The notes under the pieces were generated by a model. It saw only the letters and a list, made by a program, of their open reading frames with translations, was not told the origin of the DNA and made no database searches. A program made the translations under genes and the position numbers. A stretch of 64,000 nt of DNA, taken from positions 32,605,001 to 32,669,000 of the forward strand of contig CM056726.1 in the NCBI GenBank assembly GCA_029844215.1. Direction: 5' to 3'. Positions 33,961-43,687 of this stretch are shown here, one piece after another. The DNA comes from Przewalskia tangutica. Taxonomy: Eukaryota; Streptophyta; Magnoliopsida; Solanales; Solanaceae. How positions within the stretch are numbered: position 1 is the first letter of the stretch; each line of letters starts with the position of its first letter.

Positions 33961-35860
33961 AATATCACCAGTCAGGAAGAATGTATTGCTCAGCTGCTGC
34001 AACAGATTGCTGATATGCAGGTTGAGATGGAGAGGCTACGGAATCTGACCAACCTATCCATCAGTTTGAATACCCCTATGCCAGAGCAAAGGGCCACTAT
34101 CTCGCAGACCACCCCAGATCGACCTCCACCACCACATATCCCCCAAAACTCCCCACAAAGGCCGCCAGTTACCGACCCAATCGCCCCTCGCCCAACCCAG
34201 CATCAACCTCACCTTCAAAATGATCCTCCTCATCGCCCGTATACCTCCGCCTCCGCCTACTCACTTCACCATCATCAGCCCTAATCGCCAAGCCAACCAA
34301 TGCCCACGCACCATACCCACTACCAGCCCCAGCAGACCACCCAGACAGCTAACTTACACAACAGAAACCCAACCTTTTACCGTCCCCGCGCTTCACCAAG
34401 AAGTGGATCATTACGAAGAAATAGAAAGGGAAGTCCGAGCCAAAATGGACGATGACGTGGCAGAGATTCACGCGACTGAAAGAAGCGGTTCGTGGCGTGC
34501 GATCGGATAAAGGTCACGAAGGACTAGATTATGAAGATCTTTGCATGCGTCGGATGTGGAACGCCAGGGATATAAGGTGCGAAGTTCGATTTATTTGATG
34601 GGAAGGAAATCCTCGCAACACTTGAGATCATATTGCGACAAGTTAATCGGGTAGGGAAGAACCATGGCCATCATGAAGTTGTTCATTCAAGCTTAACCGT
34701 GAGGCAATAGATTGGTACACTAGCCAGATCGCGTAAATGGCATAGTTGGAATGCATTGGCCCAGACTTTGTGGGCGGTTCGATTCAACACGTAAACCAAG
34801 TGTGGGCGGGTTCTATCTAATGAAGTTGGAAAAGAAATCTACGGAGACTTTCAGAGTACGCCACGAGGTGGCGTTGAGCGACAAAGGTACAACCACCCAT
34901 GGTGAGAGTGAGATGACCACACTATTTGTACAATCTTTGAAAGATGCAACCTATTATGAGCGGATGATAAGCGTCGTGGGCGAAATTTTGCGAGGTCGTC
35001 GAGAATGGTGACCGTGAAGAAGGTATTAAAGCGGCGGGATTACGAATCGCGGCATTGCGAGCAACAATAAGGCAATTCGATCGGGGCGATCGGTACTTGA
35101 GGAAGAAAGAGCGATTTCCTTCCATGCTCATACAAGAACGCAAACCCAAGCATTCATAACATACAAAACCCATCCTACTGGACCCATACTACCACACAAG
35201 CGGCCAAAACTTTACACCTCACTATACACCTGCCCATACATTTACCACCTACGGCCCATATATAACGCGCTTCAAGCACCCATTTATCCGGCCGCATCAA
35301 CGCCCATCAAGCCGCCAACAACATAGCACCCAACGCAATGCGCCCGGACGAATGAATTTTGAAGAAGACCATCCGAACCCGCACCCACCGGGCCGAACCC
35401 ATACCCTGGATATCGAAAGATCGCGGCCGCGGGTTTGATCCAACCAATTCGAGGAGGATTCTAGCCCTATCCCAGATGGTATGATGAGAATAAGCGTTGT
35501 GCGTATCACTCACGATAGCCGAGGCATGACAGGAAGTTGCTACACCTCGAGGACAAAATCGAAGAGTTGATCAAAGAAGAGTAATTCGTGAAGGATCACG
35601 CCCAAACGTGCATGATAATCCCTTGCCAAACCACGGCAACGCCAATGTGCACTTGATAACCTCGATGAGAATACAACTTGGAGGAACCATCCGTCGGTTG
35701 AAGTGAGGAAGAGTCGAACCTTCGCTGTCGCCCGCCACCAATCCTCGAAAGAAAGCGAGATTTGAGTTGGAAAGGGCACGCCGAGACATAAAGGTTCAAT
35801 CACGATTATTCAGCGCGGGAAGGGCCACCGATCGAGATGGATCGTAGAAAGTGGGAAGCG
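33961..35860 (+). pseudogene. gag of element F
   Basis: The start region encodes LLQQIADMQVEMERLRNLTN, a short coiled coil, then a proline-rich tail (DRPPPPHIPQ). After 34500 the gag core is in broken frames: DLCMR near 34540, a FDG near 34588, IDWYTSQIA near 34708-34737, FYLMKLEKKSTETFR near 34812-34854 and ESEMTTLFVQSLKDATYYER near 34902-34960. The last block is open. The end, near 35100-35860, is degraded with only short frames. The gag is of Tat type, which usually lacks a CCHC knuckle, and none is visible. Confidence 0.75.
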
Positions 35861-35864
35861 GGTC

Positions 35865-37006
35865 ATGAAGTCACCATTGCAGTATAACCAGTCGAGGTAT
35901 TACACACCTATAGAGGCAGCCAAGAAGGCACCGCAAAAGAAGCCCGTGACAGAGGCTGAAGTCGAGGAGTTTTGGAGGAAGATGCCCACTAAAGAGTATT
36001 CCGTCGTAGAGCAGTTAAAGAAAACCTCAGCGCATATTTCTCTACTTTCATTGTTAATGCATTCTGCCTCACACAGGACTGCATTGATGGAGGTGTTGAA
36101 GGATGCATACGTTCCGGAGGGTACAACAGACGGGAACTTGGCAGCTTTGGTCGGACAGGTACTAGAGGCCCGCAGAATCACCTTTCACGATGACGAGTTA
36201 CCCGCTGAGGGCGTCAGACACAACCTTGCATTGAATATCACCATCCAAGTCGCATAAGATTGTTTCAACGATCTTTGATTGATGGAGGCTCAGCCGTCAA
36301 CATTTGTCCCATGACGACACTGTTGAAATTGGGGGCAGACTGTAAGGAAATTCGTGAAAGTCATATCAGAGTCAAAGGTTTCGACGGAGTCCATAGGGGA
36401 GTCGAAGGCGTGATGGACCTCACACTGCGGATCGGACCTGCAGAATTCGTTGTGGAATTTCAAATATTGGATATTGCTACATGTTACAACCTGTTGATAG
36501 GAAGGCCGTGGATCCATGAGGCCGGTGCAGTTCCGTCCACCTTGCATCAGTGCCTAAAGTTTATATGGAATCACAGTGAAGTGGTAGTATTTGGAGATAA
36601 AAAGGGAAGCATCAACACTGATTATGCAATCCCTGTCATAGAAGACGTGAAACAGTCGGATGGTTCGGTTTTTCATATTAATGAGATCAAGAGAGCAAGT
36701 AGGGTCCGGCCATTGCAGCTGCCACGTTCTCTCAAAATGGTGGCCAAGGAAATGTTAAGAAATGGATACGAGCGTGAAGGCCTTGGAGTCAGTATGAAGG
36801 GGATCACAGAACCTATCCAGTTGTTTGGGAAAAGAGACACTTTTGGTTTGGGGTACCAGCCCACTTCGAAGGATTTGGTGACCACGAACCTCCGGAAGAA
36901 GGGATACGTTCCCTTGCCCGTGCCCATTCCGCCCTTGAGTCAGTCATTCGTCAAAGCCTACACCATCCGGATCTTGAGAGAAGATGACCGGATGATCTTG
37001 CGGTAG
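35865..37006 (+). pseudogene. Aspartic protease of element F
   Basis: Two open stretches separated by a stop and frame change at about 36257. The first (35865-36257) has KPVTEAEVEEFWRKM, YSVVEQLKKTSAHISLLSLL and LEARRITFHDDELP, the linker common to Tat elements. The second (36260-37006, 248 codons) contains the retropepsin motif LIDGGSAVNICP near 36280-36310 (DGG in place of D[ST]G, which is usual in this lineage), ATCYNLLIGRPWIHEAGAVP, and a long tail ending in DERYTIRILREDD-like sequence. This is the best preserved gene of F. It would process the polyprotein. Confidence 0.85.
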
Positions 37007-37579
37007 GATTCCGAATCTGTTCATAGGTGATGATGAGGCAGATTGTTGCATGATCGCAGGAAATCACAAGGAGGAGCTCACCATTTGGGATGCAGAGCAT
37101 GGATGCAGCCTGAATAATTGGACTTGCACCCCTGTCCTGACCGTCCGAGAAGCTTGGTAGAATTTATGATTAGTTCTAGCAGTGTGACCTTTTTATCTAG
37201 AAAGAAAACAGACATGCATTTATGATTCTTAATATGTTTTTAATCTCGCAATTTACTTTCATCATAAATTCCAGGACATTTTTGCAGCTTTTTAAAAGAT
37301 TTTGTTTGTGTTAAAATTAAATTCTTTAAGCATTTTTCTTTCAATGATCATATTAATAAACTCGTTGATAACGCGAATATGACATGTAATGAGACAACGA
37401 ACAAAGTTCAAATGACGAGCATAACCCCAGGAACAAGAGGAATGTCCATGTCGTAACTTAGCCAAGAGTCGAAAACTTTGAGAATAGGCCTAAACCAAAT
37501 TTGGAAGAAACAGAGTTAATAAACTTAGGCGATGAGGGAACCGTGAAAGAGACTAGAGTCAGCGCCCACCTAAACGTCG
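37007..37579 (+). other. AT-rich interval between PR and RT of element F, possible intron
   Basis: No gypsy domain is seen here. 37180-37385 is clearly AT-rich compared with its flanks, with a possible donor TG|GTAGAA near 37156 and TTTTTGCAG ending at 37287. Ogre elements are known to have an intron between PR and RT. I cannot verify splicing from sequence. Confidence 0.5.
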
Positions 37580-38420
37580 CATGAAGAAAGAATTAATTGA
37601 GCTCACAAAGCAGTGCGATGTGTTTGCTTGGTCATATGAGGACATGCGAGTTTGAGTACGTACATCGCCGCAAGCTACCTATTGAGCCATCTTATTTCCC
37701 GTAAAACAAAGTAGAAAGATCAAACGGACATGAGTTTGAAGGTCAAAGAAGAGGTGTCTAAACAGGTTTGAGGCAAAGGTAATTCGAGTTGCAAGTATCC
37801 TACTTGGTTAGCAAATATCGTCTTGCGGTAAGAAGAAAGATGGAAAGGTCCGTCTGCGTGGATTACAGAGACCTCAGCAGCGGCCCGAAGGATGACTTTC
37901 CTCTTCCAAACATCCATATACTCATCGATAATTGTGCGAAGCATGAACTACGCCGTCGATCGCTTTCGCTATCATCGATCCTTATGGCAGAAGAGGACGC
38001 ATAAAAGACAGCATTCACTACCCCGAGCTGGGTGTACTATTATAGAGTTATGCCGTTCGGTCTCAAGAACGCATGCGCCACCTACATGAGAGCCATGACC
38101 ACCATCTTCCATGACATGATTCATAAAGAAATTGAGGTCTATGTGGCCGACGTCATCCTCAAATCGCGAAAAGCGGAGGACCATTTGGCAAACTTGAAGA
38201 AATTTTTCCAACGACTAAGACAAGATAACTGAAGAATCTCGCAAAGTGCGCGATTTGGCGTTCCCCGGAAGTCGTTGGTTTTATAGTGAGCGGGAGGGAT
38301 TGAGCTAGACCCCTCGAAAATAAAAGCCATCCAAGAGTTACCTCCTCCGAAAAGCAAAAAGGACGTGATGAGCTTCCTTGGCCGCCTCAACTACATCAGC
38401 AGGTTCATAGCCCAGTCTAC
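37580..38420 (+). pseudogene. Reverse transcriptase of element F
   Basis: Blocks in order: CDVFAWSYEDM near 37615-37650, a KKDGKV-like and VDYRDLSSGPKDDFPLPNIH near 37857-37915, ILIDNCAKHE, ILMAEEDA near 37978-38003, YYYRVMPFGLKNACATYMRAM near 38034-38094, then IEVYVADVILKSRKAEDHLA at 38131-38190. The catalytic motif reads Y-V-A-D, so the first of the two Asp is Ala (GCC at 38146-38148). Later blocks KSKKDVMSFLGRLNYISRFIAQ near 38350-38412 lead to the connection domain. Frames change several times. Confidence 0.85.
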
Positions 38421-38426
38421 CGTGAT

Positions 38427-38960
38427 ATGCGAGCCGATATTCAAATTATTGAAAAGGATGCAGCTACCAAATGGACAACAGATTGCCAACAGGCTTTTGA
38501 CAGAATCAAAGAATACCTGTCTAATCCGCCAGTTCTAGTACCTCCAGAACCGGGGAGACCTTTGCTACTCTATTTGTCCGTTAGAAAATGCTTTGACGCG
38601 TGTTGGGCAACACGATGAAACAGTGGAAAAGGAGCAGGCCATATACTATTTGAGTAAGAAGTTCACATCCTATGACGCTCGTTATACTCTGCTCGAACGT
38701 ACTTGTGGCGCATTAACTTGGGTCGCCCAGAAGTTCAGGCATTATCTATCAGCATACATTACTTATCTTAGTTCGAGGATGGATCCGCTTAAGTATATCC
38801 TTCAGAAGCCCATGCCCACCGGAAAACTAGCGAAATGGCAAATTATGTTGAGCGAGTTTGACATCGTCTACGTCACGCAGAGAGCCGTAAAAGGACAGGC
38901 ATTAGCTGATCATCTTGCTGAGAACCCAGTCGATGAGGAGTACGAGCCCCTTCGAACCTA
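38427..38960 (+). pseudogene. RNase H (gypsy type) of element F
   Basis: Begins with KWTTDCQQAFDRIKEYLSNP and LLYLSV, continues after a frame change near 38590 with EQAIYYLSKKFTSYDARYTL, LERTCGALTWVAQKFRHYLS, ITYLSSRMDPLKYILQKPMP, and ends in ALADHLAENPVDEEYEP. The order matches Ty3/gypsy RNase H. It is open for over 200 codons from 38593. Confidence 0.85.
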
Positions 38961-38989
38961 TTTTCCTGATGAAGAGGTATTGTTTGTCG

Positions 38990-39410
38990 GAGAAGATATC
39001 TCAGAGGATTACCCGGGTTGGAGGATGTTTTTCGATGGAGCGGCAAATTTCAAAGGAGTCGGCATTGGAGCAGTTTTGGTTTCAGAAACAGGTCAGCATT
39101 ATCCGATTTCCGCGAAGCTCAGATTTCCATGCACCAACAATATGGGCGAATACGGCTTGCATATTGGGGCTCGAATGGCCGTAGATATGGACATACAAGA
39201 GTCAGCCGTCATAGTGATTCGACATCGATCCATCAGGTACATGGTGAATGGGCAACCAAGAATATGAAGATACTTCCCTACCTATTTTGCGTGAAGGAAT
39301 TACAGAAGAGGTTCAGCCACATAGAATTTAGGCATGTTCCGAGGATCCGAACGAATTACCGACGATTGGCAACCTTATCCTCCATGATTCAAAGATCCTG
39401 ACAAGAATTA
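38990..39410 (+). pseudogene. Second, archaeal-type RNase H of element F
   Basis: Just downstream of the first RNase H lies PGWRMFFDGAANFKGVGIGA, VLVSETGQHYPISAKLRFPC and TNNMGEYG, the start of the additional RNase H (aRNH) characteristic of Tat elements. The catalytic Asp of FFDGA and the Glu of GEY are visible. The third acidic position is lost by frame changes after 39200 (the SDSTSIHQVHGEWATKN block is in another frame). The domain ends near FRHVPRIR. Confidence 0.85.
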
Positions 39411-40700
39411 CATCGATCCCATCACAGTGAGTGTGCTGGAGCAGCCGGCTTATTGCTCCCATATAGACGAAGAAACAGACGCAATCCATGGTACCATGAC
39501 ATCAAAAGGTACCTCAAAGCGAGAATATCCGTATGCATAACCAACATCCGTAAGAAGACACTTCAAGACTAGCAAATCATTTCTTTTTGAACGGGAAATT
39601 GTATCAAGGACTCAGATCCGGGCTTATTGAGATGTCGATGCTCAAGAGGCGTGCAAGCTAGTAGAAGAGATACACGGAGGACGTGGACCTCATATGAACG
39701 GCTTCACTTTGGCGAAAAGATTCTGCGAAAGGTGTTATTTTTGGATGACGATGGAAACAGATTGTATCCGCTTTGTGCGTAAATGTCGGCAATGCCGATT
39801 CATGGAGATTTGATTCGAGTGCCTCCAAGTGAGCTTAATGTGACAAGTTCTCTCGCCATTCGCATTGGGAACGGATGTCATCGCCCCATCGAACCCGCTG
39901 CTCAAACGGGCACAGATTCATCCTCGTAGCAATTGACTATTTCACTAAACGGGTAGGCGTCATCACACGATCGATGGCGAAAAGGTGGTGGTCGACTTTG
40001 TTCGCAACAACATCATTTGCCGATTTGGGGTTCCCGAATCAATCAGAATCGATAACGGAACCAATCTCAACAGAATTTGATGCGTGAGATATGTGGAAAT
40101 TTCAAGATCACTCACCGTAATTCCACTGCATCGACTCGGATGAATGGAGCGATGAAGCATCCAACAAGAACATCAAGAGGATATTGCGCAAGATGATCAA
40201 GAATTACAAACATTGGCACGAATTTGCCTTTGCGCTGGGTTATCGCACCACAATCCGAACTTCTACCGGCAACGCCGTATCTTTGGTGTATGGAATGTAG
40301 TCGTGCTACCAGCAGAGGTGGAAATACCATCGTTGAGAATCATCCAAGAAGCCGAGTTGAGCGAAGCCGAGTGGATACAAGATCGTTATGAGCAGGTGAT
40401 GTTGATTGACGAAAAGGTTGAATGCAATCACGGGCGCTATATCAAAGCAGAATGGCTAGAGCTTTTAACAAGAGAGTAAGGCCAAGGTTATTCAAACCGG
40501 GACAATTGGTTTTGAAACGCATATTTCCGAATCAAATTGAAGCTAAAGGAAAGTTCGCACCCAATTGGCAGGGGCCCTACATAGTCCATCGAGTATTAAG
40601 TGGAGGGCCCTAATCTTGGGCCGATGGATGGCGAGGTATGGCCCAAGGCTATCAACGCAGATGCAGTGAAGAGATATTACGCCTGGAGTATTTGTCTTCC
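39411..40700 (+). pseudogene. Integrase of element F
   Basis: Zinc-binding part near 39665-39800: EEIHGGRGPHMNG, then CRQCRF. The core is open at 39875-40087 with NGHRFILVAIDYFTKRVGVI, which holds the first catalytic Asp. A following frame has FGVPESIRIDNGTNLN near 40026-40075 (second Asp). Near 40213-40600: WHEFAFALGYRTT-like, EVEIPSLRIIQEAELSEAEW, then ARAFNKRVRPRLFKPGQLVL and KGKFAPNWQGPYIVHRVLS, the C-terminal GPY/F module. It is broken by frameshifts. No chromodomain follows, as expected for Tat. Confidence 0.85.
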
Positions 40701-41793
40701 GTAATCCCCTTTATATTGTAAAAGCCGCATTCCCGGTGGGATACGCATGAGCCCATATAGGGTCTCGCCACGCAAATCAAAAGCCCTTTACTTGTAATCG
40801 AACTACGCTACGACTGATTCCCTTGGATACGTAGGCGCCATATCGCTTTGGCCCCACTTTTTAGAATTTTACCAATTTCGCTTGTAATGAACTACGTCAT
40901 GACCTGATTCTCACCGGGATACGTGGCGCCTAAATCGGCTTCGTCACACCGTTAGAATCTCCCATTTGTCTACAGCAACAAAGGGTTTGGGTTATTCCAA
41001 AAGCGATATGAGCAATTCATCACGAAGTTAAGTTCGCCCGTGACACATAATTGAGACACTTTGCACTGAAGAAGGCAATAACAAGGACTCCAAAGGATGT
41101 TCGCTTGGTCGAAATACATGTCATATTCGGCAAATTAGACGAGGCTTTTACATTTTTACGCATGTCATATAAATGTTTATTTCTAAAGATGTTTTGTGCA
41201 TACTTCATAAAAACACTTCATTTTGGAAAATGCTTTGGAACACTACTACACATCTCAAAGAGGTCAGACAGGGGTTGCAAATCCAAACAGGCCAGGCACG
41301 CGGACATCAAGGGACAGGGCGGCAAAGTCAGATACGAATCGACCCCCCCCAAAAACTCACAAATTTTCTTTGAGCGCAGTTTTTTCATGTTACCGTAAGG
41401 TAAAGTTTAATAGCCAAAGCAGAAAATACGCTAAAAGTTTCTTCATATTGGCGCAAGGAAGCAAAGCGTAGCAGCAGCGGCAACAACAATCCACAATCCA
41501 AAGTTCAAAACGCACGACAAAGTCTAGCACAACGCGGGCATAAAGTCAAATTTATGACCAAGGCATCGCACTCCAACGAAGGCATCGTGGCAATTCGTCA
41601 CCGCGACATCTAGCATATCCGCAAGGACAATATCTCAAGATTCATCCTGAGTATCGTGACGACATCTCTACCCATAAAAGTGCACCTATCCTATACGCTT
41701 ATCATTTTGTTTAAAATGTACGCACTAACGCTTTCAAGCTCACCAGGAGCATTTATTCTACAGAGCAAAGAAGCCACGACGCCCGCATAACGA
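40701..41793 (+). other. 3' UTR of element F, proximal part
   Basis: Contains two copies of a motif with CTTGTAAT...GAACTACG...TGATTC...GATACGT.GGCGCC (40793-40845 and 40880-40931). After that no gene is recognisable: short open frames at 41051-41471 overlap in all three frames and have no known motif. Confidence 0.6.
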
Positions 41794-42735
41794 CGTTATC
41801 GCGATTGTGTCCAGCAACGACACCATCAAGATTGCGCTTTACGCAACGACGCCAAAGAAGAACACGCCCGTGCAATGACGCCATCAAGATTACGCTTCAC
41901 GCAACGACGCCCCATCAATACGCCCAGTGCAACGACATCAGATTGCGGTCCAGCAACGACACTCTCGCGATTACGCTTCACGCAACGACGCCAAAGTGGC
42001 AACATGTCCAGTGCAACGACATTATCCGTGATTGCGGTCCAGTAACGACACCATCAAGATTGCGTTCACGCAACGACGCCAAAGAAGAACACGCCCAGCA
42101 ACGACGCTATCGCGATTGCGCTCACGCAACGACGCCTCAAAGAATACGCCCAGTAACGACGATTCAAAGATCGTGGTCCAGTAACGACACCATCAAGATT
42201 GCGCTTTACGCAACGACGCCAAAGAAGAACACGCCCAGTAACGACGCACGATTGGTCTGAGTAACGACACCCTCAAGATTGCATCCAGTGCAACGACACC
42301 ATCAGCATTGCGCTTCACGCAACGACGCCAAAGCAGAACACGCCCAGTGCAACGACGCCACGCGATTCGCGCTTCACGCAACGACGCCCCAAAGAATACG
42401 CCCAGTAACGACGATTCAGATCGTGTCCAGCAACGACACCATCAAGATTACGCTTCACGCAACGACGCCAAAGAAGAATACGCCCAGTAACGACGCTATC
42501 AGATTGGCGCCTACGCAACGACGCCCCAACAATACGCCCAGTAACGACGATTCGCGATCGTGGTCCAGCAACGACACCATCAAGATTGCAATCACGCAAC
42601 GACGCCAAAGAAGAACACGCCCAGTAACGACGCCATCGCATTGCGTTCACGCAACGACGCCAAGAAATGACATCGCCCAGCAACGACGCTTATCAAGACA
42701 ACAAGTCCGAAACGACGCTTATCATCAAGATATCA
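41794..42735 (+). repeat. 30-bp minisatellite with higher-order structure in the 3' UTR of F
   Basis: More than 30 monomers of about 28-30 bp, each with a core (C)A(G/C)(C/T)AACGACR. They are arranged in groups of four or five that recur about every 135-150 bp: AACGACACCATCAAGATTGC occurs near 42046, 42183, 42433 and 42573. The period is close to a multiple of three, so long meaningless open frames arise on both strands. It is not a CRISPR: the spacing has no unique spacers and the setting is a plant retroelement. Confidence 0.9.
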
Positions 42736-43243
42736 CATCCGCATTGTGACGATTTTCTTTTCTCAAAATTGCATTTTTCTCATTCACGCTTTGTTATTCG
42801 CCTTAGCAGCTTACGCACTACCTCTTTCGAGCTTTAGTCCGCAGGGGCAGCAGCAAGGACGCATATATCCGCATTCACTATCGCAACACGCCCTGCAAGG
42901 ACGAAGCCACAACATTTGCAAAGATCGCATCAACACAACAGCATCGATTTTGCAGATAACCTTTTCTACCACAACTGCATTACTTTTAAAATTATACATC
43001 ATCATTTTTGCCTTAATAAAGCATGCACTAACCGCTTGTTTAAGTCTTAGCACGCAGAGCAGGAGCACAACGTGATTTTCTTACGTCAACCTGGCAATCT
43101 GTCAGCCAACCTTCCCAACGACTATCGCGTCTGCCGCTACCAAGCTGGCCCACTCGCCCACATCACCATAGAACCCAAAGACCACAAGCCATAGCAAGAC
43201 ACCCTGTGTTCAAGCCGCTTATATTCTTTTACTTTTGACTATA
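42736..43243 (+). other. 3' UTR of element F between the two arrays
   Basis: Two rough copies of a module with GCATT...CTCATTCACGC, then GC.CTA...GCTTT/GTTTAAG and GCAGGGGCAGCAG/GCAGAGCAGGAGCAC, near 42770-42860 and 42975-43075; a third relative is at 41717-41760. A 109-codon open frame runs through it, but it has low complexity and I do not call it a gene. Confidence 0.5.
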
Positions 43244-43600
43244 GCCCAAAGGTCACCATAACTCGACATCGACAAATTTTGAGTCCGCCTAGCCCGCCTG
43301 TGCTAATCAGCCCAAAGGTCACCATAACTCGACATCGGGACAAATTTTGAGTCCGCCTTAGCCCGCCTGGTGTTTTGATTGATTGTAGCTCAAAGGTTCG
43401 CCATAACTCGACACCGGGATTTTGAGTCCGCCTAGCCCGCTGTTTGGTGTTTTGACCACGGTAGCTCAAATATTGCCATAACTCGACACCGACATTTTCA
43501 GTCCGCTAGTAGCCCGCCGTGTTTTGATCAGTAGTCCAAAGGTCGCCATAACTCGACATCGACGCTTTTGATTTTTGGCCACTCTCGTCTACCCGCCAAC
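43244..43600 (+). repeat. 70-bp tandem repeat in the 3' UTR of F
   Basis: Five copies starting near 43244, 43310, 43388, 43464 and 43533, period 66-78 bp. Shared core: CCATAACTCGACAYCG, then GAGTCCGCC.AGCCCGCC. Copies differ by indels. Confidence 0.9.
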
Positions 43601-43673
43601 ATTTTGCACTCAAGATCGAGACAAAATTACATGAGTCAACGCTTTGTCCAAGATTCTTCCATCATCTCCATAC

Positions 43674-43687
43674 AAAGAGGGACAAAT
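43674..43687 (+). other. Polypurine tract of element F
   Basis: AAAGAGGGACAAAT lies just before the 3' LTR start (TGCCGACACC). Confidence 0.75.

Noticed and set aside
41794..42735. CRISPR-like repeat array
   Set aside because: The repeats lack unique spacers and lie in the 3' UTR of a plant retrotransposon.
41805..42749. Open frames of 60 to 156 codons on both strands with repeated NDA/ATTP-like residues
   Set aside because: They arise from the 30-bp tandem repeat, whose period is near a multiple of three; there is no other support for a protein.
42746..43075. 109-codon frame with a hydrophobic start resembling a signal peptide
   Set aside because: Lies in the Ogre 3' UTR between two arrays, overlaps an opposite-strand frame and has no known domain.
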